Part shown: positions 30,534 through 38,871 of the stretch, in pieces
How the letters are laid out: each line of letters begins with the position of its first letter
Numbering within the stretch: the first letter of the stretch is position 1
Assembly (NCBI GenBank): GCA_017466365.1
Contig: JAFTUG010000009.1
Coordinates: 62,001 to 126,000 of the forward strand
Length of the DNA stretch: 64,000 nucleotides
Direction of reading: 5' to 3'
DNA from: Clostridia bacterium
GTDB taxonomy: Bacteria; Bacillota; Clostridia; Oscillospirales; Acutalibacteraceae
Program-made: the position numbers and the translations under genes
Notes under the pieces: generated by a model
What the model was told of the DNA's origin: nothing
What the model saw: only the letters and a program-made list of their open reading frames with translations
The model's database searches: none

Positions 30534-31226
30534 ATGAAAAGAAGAATTAAAAAATCACCCAATATTTACCTTGCGCTTTTTGCCTGCCTTATTGCTGTAG
30601 GTGCAGGTGCGGCGGCAACACTCCGCGATAATTCATCCGGCACGGTTGAAAGCGACGGTTTTACAAGAATGACGATTGAATGGAAAATCGAGGAAACAAG
30701 TGTACCGCTGACCTATGATGTAAACATCGGAGTCAGCGGCATTGCGGATGAGCGTGAATTCATACCCGAAACAACTGCAGAAATTGAAGGAAACAAGCCG
30801 TTTTCGGGAAATTTCGCCATGCCTATGGGTACGGATATCATCAAGGATTACAGCAATGGCGAAATGGTGCTTTCAAAAACCATGGGCGATTGGAGAGTGC
30901 ATAACGGCATTGATTTTTCGGGAAGCGCAGGCAACGAGGTTGTTGCGGTTGCCGACGGAAAAATCACAAAGGTTTATGATGACAGCTTCTGGGGTACGGT
31001 TGTGGAAATTGACCACGGCAACGGAATGACGGCAAGATACTGCGGAATGAAAAGCGGAAGCTGTCTGCCTGAAGGGAGCGAGGTTAAGATGTATGATAAA
31101 ATCGGCTCGCTCGGTCATATTCCCGTGGAAATAGGCGAGGAGGACCATCTTCACTTTGAAATACTCATAGACGGCGAAAATGTTGACCCGCTCAAAGCCC
31201 TTAATAAGGTCAAGGACAATCTATAA
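30534..31226 (+). CDS. M23 metallopeptidase-fold protein, SpoIIQ-like
   Basis: 230 residues. One N-terminal membrane anchor (about 10-28), a linker, then an LytM/M23 domain (about 125-225) with WRVHNGIDFSGSAGNEV, VEIDHGNGMTARYCG and EEDHLHFEI. The HxxxD motif and the HxH motif are both present, so zinc binding is plausible. Architecture and length resemble clostridial SpoIIQ, which acts in forespore engulfment; this is supported by similarity, not by neighbours. AGAAGAGG precedes the ATG. Confidence 0.82.
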   Translation: MKRRIKKSPNIYLALFACLIAVGAGAAATLRDNSSGTVESDGFTRMTIEWKIEETSVPLTYDVNIGVSGIADEREFIPETTAEIEGNKPFSGNFAMPMGTDIIKDYSNGEMVLSKTMGDWRVHNGIDFSGSAGNEVVAVADGKITKVYDDSFWGTVVEIDHGNGMTARYCGMKSGSCLPEGSEVKMYDKIGSLGHIPVEIGEEDHLHFEILIDGENVDPLKALNKVKDNL

Positions 31227-31230
31227 TTAT

Positions 31231-31294
31231 GGCGGATGCAATGTCTGCCCGGCTCCCCATGGGCAAAATGCCACCGTCTGACGCATCCGCCTTA
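31231..31294. other. Structured element or extended terminator after the M23 gene
   Basis: GGCGGATGC and GCATCCGCC form a 9-bp closing stem around about 45 bases that themselves contain GCCC/GGGC pairing (CGGCTCCCCATGGGC). TTATTTT follows. It may be a long-loop terminator or a small structured RNA. Confidence 0.45.
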
Positions 31295-31349
31295 TTTTCG
31301 GAAGTAAACACTTCCAATCCATACTATGCTGAAAAATTGTAAATGGCTT

Positions 31350-31380
31350 AAAAAAATCGGGCAGGATTTTTCCTGCCCGA
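31350..31380 (-). terminator. Terminator of the alpha/beta hydrolase gene
   Basis: TCGGGCAGGA and TCCTGCCCGA pair around a short loop; on the minus strand the stem is followed by TTTTTTT. Confidence 0.9.
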
Positions 31381-31393
31381 CAGCTGTATGTAA

Positions 31394-32332
31394 TTATAAA
31401 TATTTTTCTATAAAAGCTTTTACTCTGCGGTCATATTCATCCTTTGCATCGTAGTAGCTGTATGCATGCACTGCACCGGGTACGGTGAAAATTTCCTTAT
31501 CAACAGGGCAGGCATCGTAGAGCTTTTGGCACATGGGGAAGGGAACAAGCTTATCCTCTTCGCCGTGAATGAACATAACGGGGTTTACGGCATTAGGCAT
31601 GGTGCCGAGCGGGTCTGCATCCTTCTTAAGGTCGTATTTGGAAATCTTGCGGCAGTATATGTTGGTTATTTCCGTAAAGAAATTTGCCGTGTGAGCAAGC
31701 CCCATGCCCTTCATTGTTTCGACAACCTGCTCAAATGCGTTTGTATAACCGCAGTCCTCAATAACAGCCTTGACCTGCCTTTGCGGATTTGTGTTGTTGA
31801 CGAGCATAACCGTTGCCGCACCCATTGAAATACCGTGAAGCACGATTTGGATATCCTCGCCGAAGCGCTCAATGAGATAATCAATCCAGAGCTTTATATC
31901 CTTGTAATCAAGTGCGCCGAAGCCGATAAGATTGCCGTCGCTTCGTCCGTGACCTCTCAAATCGGGCAAAAGATAGTTAAAGCCCATTGTGTTTCGGTAA
32001 AACGGGAGCAGATGGCTGCATTCATCGGGGCCGTTGCAGTTATGACCGTGAACGCATATCGCAAAACGCTTTGTTTCTTTTTCGGCAGGCACATACCATG
32101 CCTTAAGGCGAAGGTTATCTTTAGAGATTATTTCAAGGTCCTCCGGATTGAGGGAATAGAGATAGCTGTTGTTTTTCTTCCTTATTTCCGCACGGAGCAT
32201 TCTTTTCGGGTCTTTATCAATTTTTGGCTTTGGGCGTTTTATGCAAGCTTGTCTGTAGCCCTCCGCACCGACCAATGCGGCGGTAACGGCTGAAATTGCG
32301 CCGGCTCCGAGCAAAATCTTTCTTTTTTTCAT
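31394..32332 (-). CDS. Alpha/beta hydrolase, membrane-anchored
   Basis: 312 residues. An N-terminal hydrophobic signal-anchor (about 5-24), then an alpha/beta-hydrolase fold: oxyanion region VHGHNCNG, nucleophile elbow HGISMGAATVM (Ser), acid in IHGEEDKLVPF (Asp) and catalytic His in PGAVHAYSY. It matches the group of extracellular lysophospholipase- or FrsA-like hydrolases. AAGGAGG precedes the ATG. Substrate unknown. Confidence 0.88.
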   Translation of the reverse strand: MKKRKILLGAGAISAVTAALVGAEGYRQACIKRPKPKIDKDPKRMLRAEIRKKNNSYLYSLNPEDLEIISKDNLRLKAWYVPAEKETKRFAICVHGHNCNGPDECSHLLPFYRNTMGFNYLLPDLRGHGRSDGNLIGFGALDYKDIKLWIDYLIERFGEDIQIVLHGISMGAATVMLVNNTNPQRQVKAVIEDCGYTNAFEQVVETMKGMGLAHTANFFTEITNIYCRKISKYDLKKDADPLGTMPNAVNPVMFIHGEEDKLVPFPMCQKLYDACPVDKEIFTVPGAVHAYSYYDAKDEYDRRVKAFIEKYL

Positions 32333-32407
32333 GGGATAACCTCCTTACACAGGAATTATTTTATCACAAGCAAGAAAATAATTCAATTAAACAGGTAAAA
32401 TATAATG

Positions 32408-32485
32408 TTTAAAAAATTTTTTTGAAAATTTTTTTGAAAATTTTTTGAAAAAACTGTTGACAAAACGGGAATGATATAATATAAT
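32408..32485 (+). promoter_or_regulatory. Promoter with A/T-tract UP-like element for the tRNA pair
   Basis: TTGACA (32457-32462), 17 bases, TATAAT (32480-32485) is a full sigma-A consensus. Directly upstream, three TTTTTTTGAAAA-like units repeat with about a 12-base period (32408-32453), which fits a curved UP element boosting stable RNA transcription. Confidence 0.85.
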
Positions 32486-32515
32486 AAACAAGCTCTTTGG
32501 TGAGGGCAGTTAAAT

Positions 32516-32591
32516 GGCGGCATAGCTCAGAGGCTAGAGCAACCGGTTCATACCCGGTAGGTCGTGGGTTCAAATCCAACTGCCGCTACCA
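32516..32591 (+). tRNA. tRNA-Met (anticodon CAT)
   Basis: 76 nt with encoded CCA. Acceptor GGCGGCA/TGCCGCT, D arm GCTCAGAGGCTAGAGC, anticodon loop TTCATAC in an ACCGG/CCGGT stem, T arm GTGGGTTCAAATCCAAC. It looks like elongator tRNA-Met; a lysidine-modified tRNA-Ile cannot be fully excluded from sequence. Confidence 0.93.
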
Positions 32592-32599
32592 TATTGTTT

Positions 32600-32674
32600 G
32601 GCCCGGTGGTCAAGCGGTTAAGACACCGCCCTTTCACGGCGGTAACACGGGTTCGAGTCCCGTCCGGGTCACCA
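32600..32674 (+). tRNA. tRNA-Glu (anticodon TTC)
   Basis: 75 nt with encoded CCA. Acceptor GGCCCGG/CCGGGTC, anticodon stem CCGCC/GGCGG with loop CTTTCAC, T arm CGGGTTCGAGTCCCG. Eight bases downstream of tRNA-Met and probably co-transcribed. Confidence 0.97.
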
Positions 32675-32707
32675 CACTCCTCGTTGCAACAGCGACGGGG
32701 AGTTTTT
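32675..32707 (+). terminator. Terminator of the tRNA pair
   Basis: ACTCCTCGTTGC / GCGACGGGGAGT stem with an AACA loop, followed by TTTTTT. Confidence 0.85.
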
Positions 32708-32828
32708 TCTTGTTTATTACAAATTATTAAATTTTGATTACAATTCAGTCATAATTCCCTAACAGAAAAATAATACAATAAATTGGGAATATAATGTCGA
32801 AACAGAGAGATAAAACGGAGGAGAAAAA

Positions 32829-33860
32829 ATGAAAAGGAGAATTTTTTGTGTTTTAACGGCATTGCTTGTTATGCTTACCGTTTTCAGCGGCTGCAACAAA
32901 AATCCGCATGCCGATGAAACAACAACCTTGGCAGGAGAAGGCGGCTCGGATATCGTTGAAGAAAACCTTACAACAACCCGTAAGCCTGTTTCAAACGAAA
33001 AGCTCATAGCACTGACCTTTGATGACGGACCGCACAAGACTTATACGAACAGGGTTCTGGATATTCTTGAAAAAAACGGTGCAACGGCAACCTTCTTTCT
33101 TGTAGGCTATAACATTGAAAAGAATGTAGAAACCATTAAGCGCGCGGCAAATTTAGGCTGCGAAATCGCAAACCACTCAAAGGACCACAAAAATTTGATG
33201 AAACTTACTCCCGAAGAAATTTCGGAGCAGGTAGGCGGTCCGAATGAGCTTGTAAAATCCCTTGCAGGTGTTGATATCAAGCTTTTCAGGGCACCGGGCG
33301 GAAATTATAACGGTGTTACGGATAAAATCGGCATGCCGCTTATCCAATGGTCGATTGATACGGAGGACTGGAAATATAAGGATGCGGCGCATAAGGGCAG
33401 AAGCGAAGAACAGCGCAATGCAGACCTTAAGAAGATAGCCGACAGGGTTATCGAAAAGGCAGATAAGGGCGATATCATTCTTATGCACGATATCTACGGT
33501 TTTACGGCAGATTTATGCGAGCTTGTCATTCCCGGTCTTGTTGAGAAGGGCTTCAAGCTTGTTACGGTAAGCGAAATGTATAAGGCATACGGCAAGGAGC
33601 TTAAGGCGGGCGAGGTTTACTACAGTGTGGATTTTGCTTCGGGCAACACCCTTGTTGTTGAACCCGGTCAGTACAGAGTTAAAACCAAGGGCAGTGTTCT
33701 GAATATCCGCACAGAACCGAAAGCAGGCGCAGAATCGCTCGCAAAGGTTCCCAACGGCACACCGCTGACGGTTATCGAATGCAATCCCGGCTGGGCAAAG
33801 GTTCAGTATAATTCCGTAACGGGCTGGGTAAATACCGCATATCTTGAAGCAGCTGAATAA
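32829..33860 (+). CDS. Polysaccharide deacetylase lipoprotein with C-terminal SH3b domain
   Basis: 343 residues. Lipobox TVFSGC (Cys22), a short linker, then a NodB deacetylase domain (about 60-245) with motifs TFDDGPHKTY, HSKDHKN, RAPGGNYN, DTEDWKY and ILMHDIY. A bacterial SH3 domain (about 285-340: LNIRTEPKAGAESLAKV ... GWVNTAYL) follows and likely binds the cell wall. Acts outside the membrane, probably removing acetyl groups from peptidoglycan or another polysaccharide. ACGGAGGAG precedes the ATG. Confidence 0.93.
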   Translation: MKRRIFCVLTALLVMLTVFSGCNKNPHADETTTLAGEGGSDIVEENLTTTRKPVSNEKLIALTFDDGPHKTYTNRVLDILEKNGATATFFLVGYNIEKNVETIKRAANLGCEIANHSKDHKNLMKLTPEEISEQVGGPNELVKSLAGVDIKLFRAPGGNYNGVTDKIGMPLIQWSIDTEDWKYKDAAHKGRSEEQRNADLKKIADRVIEKADKGDIILMHDIYGFTADLCELVIPGLVEKGFKLVTVSEMYKAYGKELKAGEVYYSVDFASGNTLVVEPGQYRVKTKGSVLNIRTEPKAGAESLAKVPNGTPLTVIECNPGWAKVQYNSVTGWVNTAYLEAAE

Positions 33861-33865
33861 AAAAT

Positions 33866-33905
33866 TACTGCATACCAACCAAACGGAAGGTATGCAGTAT
33901 TTTTA
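33866..33905 (+). terminator. Rho-independent terminator
   Basis: TACTGCATACC / GGTATGCAGTA stem around a 12-base loop, then TTTTT. Confidence 0.85.
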
Positions 33906-33919
33906 TTGTCAGGTCGGAA

Positions 33920-35152
33920 TTATATAAAAAACTTTATATAATCGATAATTTCACTTGCCATATCTCCGAGTTCCGTAAAGTTTTGCAGAAACATTTCAAA
34001 ATAGGTAAACCACCTGTCAATATATTCAATATCAAGCATTTTGCCCACATAGGACTCCATATCCGAAACAAAGCGGTTCCATCTCCAATCAAGGTTCTCC
34101 ATAAGGTAACTGCGGTTTGAAACAACGTCTGCTTTTATGGGGCTGCACTTATATTCAGCATACGTCTTTCCTGCAATATAGACTTTCAGAATAAGGTTAG
34201 TTTCGGAATGCGAGATTCCGAGAAAATATTTTTTACCGTTAATTGTGATATATCTTGTCTGACCTTCGTCTTCGTAGCGACCGTAAACAAAGGTGTCGGA
34301 TGTGCCGTCGGTATAGTTAACGGTTATTTCTTCGCCGTTATAATCGGTAAAGCCGTATCTTCCGTTATAGAATTCGTAAGCATTGAGATAGTATTCAACG
34401 TTTGAAAGTTCAACGCTTTCAACGAAATAATCAATGTAGTATATGGTTGCTTCGGTTGGTTTTTCATAACCCGCAAAAGTTGCATATACGGTGTTGGTTC
34501 CGTTTACGGGCTCGTTTTTCATTGTGAAATAAAGGGATTTGGATTCAACTTCAATTTCATATCCGTTTGAGAAAACAACGATATAATCCTGATCATATAT
34601 TTCAAAGAGATCACCGAAAAATGTTATATCGGCGTTGATAATAAGATTTTCAACGATTTTTTCATCGAAAATGATATCGGTAATTTCATCGTCTATATAT
34701 CCGATTTCAACGTCAAGCTCATTGTAATACCGTTCACAGTCTTTAAAGCTTGCTCCCATGATTACGGTGCCCTCTTCAAAATAAACGATGTCATAACATC
34801 CGTCGTCGGTTTCCACGCTGCATTCTATAGGTAAATCCGCATAGTATAAAATACCGTCGTCACCGAATTCGCCGTAACAGACGCCGCCGTCAACATAATA
34901 ATATCCGCTCTTTGCTGCAGTGAATTCATAGTAATAATAGTATGAGTCTTCTTCGGCAAGGAAAGGAGTAAGGTGATTTTTGCCTTCTGTGAGTTTTCCG
35001 CCGTAACGGTATTCGTCATAAAATCCGGGTTCGTCATAGCCTTCATCCCATAAAACCTTGTTGCCGATTTCTGTTGCAAAAGCAGGGATTGCTGCGAATG
35101 CCATGATAAATGCGAGTGCTGTGCAGAGTAATTTTTTAACTGTGTTTTTCAT
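33920..35152 (-). CDS. Secreted Tyr/Asp-rich protein, unknown
   Basis: 410 residues. Signal peptide ending AIPAFA (about 26), then a very acidic, tyrosine-rich beta-type region (EPGFYDEYRYGG, DSYYYYYEFTAAKSGYYYVDGG). The segment FTAAKSGYYYVDG resembles bacterial pre-peptidase or Ig-like surface modules. No anchoring motif. AGGAGGAACAA precedes the ATG. Function unknown; probably cell-surface or secreted. Confidence 0.75.
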   Translation of the reverse strand: MKNTVKKLLCTALAFIMAFAAIPAFATEIGNKVLWDEGYDEPGFYDEYRYGGKLTEGKNHLTPFLAEEDSYYYYYEFTAAKSGYYYVDGGVCYGEFGDDGILYYADLPIECSVETDDGCYDIVYFEEGTVIMGASFKDCERYYNELDVEIGYIDDEITDIIFDEKIVENLIINADITFFGDLFEIYDQDYIVVFSNGYEIEVESKSLYFTMKNEPVNGTNTVYATFAGYEKPTEATIYYIDYFVESVELSNVEYYLNAYEFYNGRYGFTDYNGEEITVNYTDGTSDTFVYGRYEDEGQTRYITINGKKYFLGISHSETNLILKVYIAGKTYAEYKCSPIKADVVSNRSYLMENLDWRWNRFVSDMESYVGKMLDIEYIDRWFTYFEMFLQNFTELGDMASEIIDYIKFFI

Positions 35153-35369
35153 TGTTTGTTCCTCCTGTTTTATCCTCGTTTTTACGGATTCAACCGTTCA
35201 ATTAACAGCGTGTGAAAAACTGAATTTGCTGCATAAATATTCAGAAAATTTATGTGCTTTTCACTGTGGCTTTATTATAGCACCGTAATTTCTAATTTTA
35301 AATGCTGCAAATCATTAAAGAATTATTAAGAAAAATGAAATTTTATTAACAGATAAACGTTGTGGAATC

Positions 35370-35397
35370 TTGACTTAATATATTAATGTATGATAAT
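35370..35397 (+). promoter_or_regulatory. Candidate promoter of the DUF5058 gene
   Basis: TTGACT (35370-35375), 16 bases, GATAAT (35392-35397), 33 bases before the TTG start. The remainder of 35153-35430 shows no gene. Confidence 0.5.
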
Positions 35398-35430
35398 ATT
35401 ATTCTATTATGAATTTAGGAGTGAGAAACC

Positions 35431-36195
35431 TTGGATTTCAAAGAAAGCACCTTTATGTATGTGATCGCCCTCGGCGTAGTCGCATTCGTAACTCTTCAGT
35501 CCGTTTTCTTTATCGTGAAGTCATGGAAGCACGCAAAAGAGCTCGGCATTGACAAAGAAAAGCTTAAAAACACGGTCGTTTCAAGCATACTTTTTACCGT
35601 TGCGCCCGCTATTTCAATTCTTGCAACAGTTATCGTTCTTGCAAACGCACTTGGTATTGTTCTTCCGTGGATAAGACTTACCGTTATCGGCAACCTTGCT
35701 TACGAAACAACAGCCGCACAGACAGCCGTTGAAGCAATGGGAGGCACACTTACAAGCTCGATCGCAGATCCGCAGCAGTTTTCAACCGTTGCATGGGCTA
35801 TGACAATCGGCAGTATCGCACCGCTTATTCTTCTTCCCTTTGTTTGCAAGAAGCTCCAGAATAAAATCGGCAATGCGGTTAATAAAAACGAAAATGCTGC
35901 AAAGCTCGGCGATGCCATTTCCGCAGCGGCATTCATCGGTATCATTTCTGCTTTCATTGCAAGAGCCATCGCAGGCACAACCTCTGACGGCGCAGGCAAC
36001 GCAGGCTTTATGTCAATATCCGTTCTTATCGTTGCAATGGTTGCAATGGTTGTTCTTGAATTAATCTGCAAAAAGTGGAATCTTGAAAAGCTTCGCCCCT
36101 TCACAATGCCTATCGCAATGTTCATCGGTATGGGTGCGGCAATGCTTTTTGAAGCCGTTCTTCCCGCAGATATCGTTAACTTTGTTTGGAGATAA
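35431..36195 (+). CDS. DUF5058-like integral membrane protein
   Basis: 254 residues, about six transmembrane helices, with a basic cytosolic stretch KSWKHAKELGIDKEKLKNT near 29-47. It matches my memory of the DUF5058 family of putative transporters. The start is a TTG 7 bases after AGGAGTG. A second polytopic protein follows after 20 bases. Two adjacent small transporters of unlike sequence suggest a heteromeric carrier. Substrate unknown. Confidence 0.75.
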   Translation: MDFKESTFMYVIALGVVAFVTLQSVFFIVKSWKHAKELGIDKEKLKNTVVSSILFTVAPAISILATVIVLANALGIVLPWIRLTVIGNLAYETTAAQTAVEAMGGTLTSSIADPQQFSTVAWAMTIGSIAPLILLPFVCKKLQNKIGNAVNKNENAAKLGDAISAAAFIGIISAFIARAIAGTTSDGAGNAGFMSISVLIVAMVAMVVLELICKKWNLEKLRPFTMPIAMFIGMGAAMLFEAVLPADIVNFVWR

Positions 36196-36215
36196 GAGAA
36201 AGGAGAGAATGAATT

Positions 36216-36872
36216 ATGCAGAAAAATTATTTTGACAGAGTTCACAGATGGGGCATCCTCTGGAACATCGGCGCATTGCTCATGCTCCTTTCAATCCCCG
36301 TTGCCATTTCAATGTATCTCGGCGTATGGCCCGAATTAAGCGTTCTCGGCTCGGTTTTAAGCAAGCTTATGCTTCTCTACTGGGTTACAGCCGTTATTGA
36401 GGTTATAACATATGTTCCCATGCTCGGCGCAGGCGGTACATATTTGAGCTTTGTAACAGGTAACATCACAAATCTCAAGCTTCCCGTCGGTCTCGCAGCT
36501 ATGGAAAACGCAAACGTAAGAGCAAACACCGAAGAAGGCGAAGTTATTTCAACAATCGCTATCGGTGTTTCCTCAATAACAACAACGGTTATCATCGCTG
36601 TGGGTGTCCTTGCCTTCTCACCTGTTCTTCCCCTCATCACAGCGGAAGGCTCGGCTTTCAAGCCTGCTTTTGAGTGGGTTCTTCCCGCACTTTTCGGTGC
36701 ACTCGGTGCAAGCTATTTTGCAAAGCATTGGAAACTCGTTCCTCTTCCGGTTATCGTTGGTGTTATCGTTCTTATCTTCTCCCCCACAATGGGCGTAGGA
36801 ACTCTTATGTTCATCACAATCGTTGCAGCTGTTGCAGGTGCATTCGGTCTTTACAAGGCAAAGAAATTATAA
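36216..36872 (+). CDS. Integral membrane protein paired with the DUF5058 protein
   Basis: 218 residues, about six hydrophobic helices (for example 15-35, 45-65, 75-92, 115-135, 150-170, 178-212). AAAGGAGAG precedes the ATG. It probably forms a two-component membrane complex with the product of the preceding gene. No catalytic motif is visible. Confidence 0.75.
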   Translation: MQKNYFDRVHRWGILWNIGALLMLLSIPVAISMYLGVWPELSVLGSVLSKLMLLYWVTAVIEVITYVPMLGAGGTYLSFVTGNITNLKLPVGLAAMENANVRANTEEGEVISTIAIGVSSITTTVIIAVGVLAFSPVLPLITAEGSAFKPAFEWVLPALFGALGASYFAKHWKLVPLPVIVGVIVLIFSPTMGVGTLMFITIVAAVAGAFGLYKAKKL

Positions 36873-36942
36873 TCGGAAAATGCTTTTTATATGATGTTTA
36901 TAAAAAAACGGGTATTTTGCAATTTGTTGTGCAAAATTACAC

Positions 36943-36969
36943 TTGATATCGGACAAGTTTTGGTATAAT
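36943..36969 (+). promoter_or_regulatory. Candidate promoter of the Fe-S scaffold/GGGtGRT pair
   Basis: TTGATA (36943-36948), 15 bases, TATAAT (36964-36969), 47 bases before the ATG at 37017. Short spacer, otherwise near consensus. Confidence 0.6.
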
Positions 36970-37016
36970 ATATTACAGGTATAAATTATCATCTCTTCTG
37001 AAAGGAGAAATTCAAA

Positions 37017-37712
37017 ATGATTAACTATTCACGCGAAGTACAGGAAATGTGCTGCGTAGCCAAGGGCCCCAACCACGGTCCTGCACCCATCCCCGAAGAA
37101 GGCAAGTGGGTTAAGGCTTACGAAATCAAGGATATTTCCGCTTTCACACACGGTGTTGGTTGGTGTGCTCCCCAGCAGGGTGCTTGCAAGCTTTCACTCA
37201 ACGTTAAAAACGGTATCATCGAAGAAGCTCTTGTTGAAACAATCGGTTGCTCCGGTATGACTCATTCAGCTGCTATGGCTGCTGAAATTCTCCCCGGCAA
37301 AACAATCCTCGAAGCTCTCAACACAGACCTCGTTTGCGATGCTATCAACACAGCAATGAGAGAGCTCTTCCTCCAGATTGTTTACGGCCGTTCACAGTCC
37401 GCTTTCTCGGATGACGGTCTTTCAGTCGGTGCAGGCCTTGAAGACCTCGGTAAGGGCCTTCGTTCACAGGTTGATACAATGTACGGCACAAAGGTTAAGG
37501 GCGTTCGTTATCTTGAAATGGCAGAAGGCTATGTTACAAGACTTGCTCTTGACGAAGACAGCCAGGTTATCGGCTATGAATTTGTTTCACTCGGCAAGAT
37601 GACTGACTTCATCAAGAAGGGCGACACACCCAACGACGCATACAACAAGGCAATCGGTACTTACGGCAGATTTGCAGACGCCGCAAAGTACATTGACCCC
37701 AGAAAAGAATAA
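37017..37712 (+). CDS. Iron-sulfur cluster assembly scaffold-like (IscU/NifU N-terminal-type) protein
   Basis: 231 residues. GWCAPQQGACKLSLNVKNGIIEEALVETIGCSGMTHSA matches the arrangement in NifU-like scaffolds, where conserved cysteines hold a nascent Fe-S cluster (Cys at about 52, 59 and 80). It is longer than classical IscU. It sits 22 bases before the GGGtGRT gene, the usual partner in Clostridia. Exact role unproven. Codons are those of a highly expressed gene, and the ribosome binding site AAAGGAGA is strong. Confidence 0.8.
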   Translation: MINYSREVQEMCCVAKGPNHGPAPIPEEGKWVKAYEIKDISAFTHGVGWCAPQQGACKLSLNVKNGIIEEALVETIGCSGMTHSAAMAAEILPGKTILEALNTDLVCDAINTAMRELFLQIVYGRSQSAFSDDGLSVGAGLEDLGKGLRSQVDTMYGTKVKGVRYLEMAEGYVTRLALDEDSQVIGYEFVSLGKMTDFIKKGDTPNDAYNKAIGTYGRFADAAKYIDPRKE

Positions 37713-37734
37713 TTGCAGGAGGAGGAAAAATATA

Positions 37735-38736
37735 ATGGCATTATTTGAAAGCTACGAAAGACGTATTGACCAGATCAATGCATGTCTTAAGGAATACGGC
37801 ATTTCTTCAATCGAAGAATGCAAGGAAATCACTCTTGCAAAGGGTGTCGATTGCGACAAAATCGTTAGAGAAACTCAGCCCATCTGCTTTGAAAACGCTG
37901 TTTGGGCTTACACAGTAGGCTGCGCTATCGCTATCAAGACAGGCTGCACAAAGGCTGCTGACGCTGCTGCAGCTATCGGTATCGGTCTCCAGTCATTCTG
38001 CATCCCCGGTTCAGTTGCTGATAACAGAAAGGTTGGTATCGGTCACGGTAACCTCGGCAAAATGCTCCTCTCCGAAGAAACAGAATGCTTCTGCTTCCTC
38101 GCAGGTCACGAATCATTCGCTGCTGCTGAAGGCGCTATCAAAATCGCTCTTAACGCTAATAAGGTTAGAGTTAAGCCTCTCCGCGTTATCCTTAACGGTC
38201 TCGGCAAGGATGCAGCTATGATTATTTCAAGAATCAACGGCTTCACTTACTGCAAGACAGAGTTCGATCCCTATGCTGAAACTGTTACAGTTGTTGAAGA
38301 AAAAGCATATTCAACAGGCGACAGAGCAAAGGTAATATGCTACGGCGCAGACAACGTTCCCGAAGGCGTTGCTATTATGAAGCTTGAAAACGTTGGCGTT
38401 TCCATCACAGGTAACTCAACCAACCCCACAAGATTCCAGCATCCCGTTGCAGGCACATATAAGAAGTGGTGCAACGAAAACGGTGTTAACTATTTCTCGG
38501 TTGCATCAGGCGGCGGCACAGGCCGTACACTTCATCCTGACAACATGGCAGCAGGCCCTGCTTCCTACGGTATGACAGACACAATGGGCAGAATGCATTC
38601 AGATGCACAGTTCGCAGGTTCTTCATCAGTTCCCGCTCATGTTGAAATGATGGGCTTGATAGGAATGGGCAACAATCCTATGGTTGGTGCTACCGTTGCT
38701 TGCGCTGTTGCAGTTGAAGAAAGCGCTAAAAAATAA
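37735..38736 (+). CDS. GGGtGRT family protein; 3' end replaced by the prophage
   Basis: 333 residues. The naming motif is present as ASGGGTGRTLHPDN near 260. A family of unknown function that accompanies Fe-S scaffold proteins. AGGAGGAGG precedes the ATG at 37735. The prophage attachment core (38638-38663) lies inside the gene, so the last 24 codons (38664-38736) come from the phage. They restore a near-identical C-terminus (GNNPMVGATVACAVAVEE followed by a short new end). The original host end survives at the right boundary (61168-61237). Stop TAA. Confidence 0.88.
   Translation: MALFESYERRIDQINACLKEYGISSIEECKEITLAKGVDCDKIVRETQPICFENAVWAYTVGCAIAIKTGCTKAADAAAAIGIGLQSFCIPGSVADNRKVGIGHGNLGKMLLSEETECFCFLAGHESFAAAEGAIKIALNANKVRVKPLRVILNGLGKDAAMIISRINGFTYCKTEFDPYAETVTVVEEKAYSTGDRAKVICYGADNVPEGVAIMKLENVGVSITGNSTNPTRFQHPVAGTYKKWCNENGVNYFSVASGGGTGRTLHPDNMAAGPASYGMTDTMGRMHSDAQFAGSSSVPAHVEMMGLIGMGNNPMVGATVACAVAVEESAKK
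38638..38663 (+). repeat. attL core (26 bp)
   Basis: Identical to 61142-61167. It lies in the GGGtGRT coding frame (HVEMMGLIG). Homology without full identity continues on both sides, mostly with synonymous third-position differences. Confidence 0.92.
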
Positions 38737-38808
38737 GGGTTTTCAAGGCTTTTAAGATTTTTAAATAGAATTAACAGAGCCAAAAGTAAAACCAACACAA
38801 AAAAATAG

Positions 38809-38851
38809 ATGCACACATCATTTTTAGTAAAAAACCTAATGATGTGTGCAT
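38809..38851. promoter_or_regulatory. 14-bp hairpin with integrase arm-like sites, upstream of int
   Basis: ATGCACACATCATT (38809-38822) and AATGATGTGTGCAT (38838-38851) pair perfectly around a 15-base loop, and ATTTTTTT follows. It can act as a terminator for the GGGtGRT transcript and as two inverted arm-type binding sites for the integrase (the motif TGATGKGTGCA recurs at 61011-61063). Confidence 0.7.
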
Positions 38852-38871
38852 ATTTTTTTGGAGGTTTTACA

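Noticed and set aside
1-38736. The host itself uses a recoded TAG
   Set aside because: Host genes contain no in-frame TAG and are full length under the standard code.
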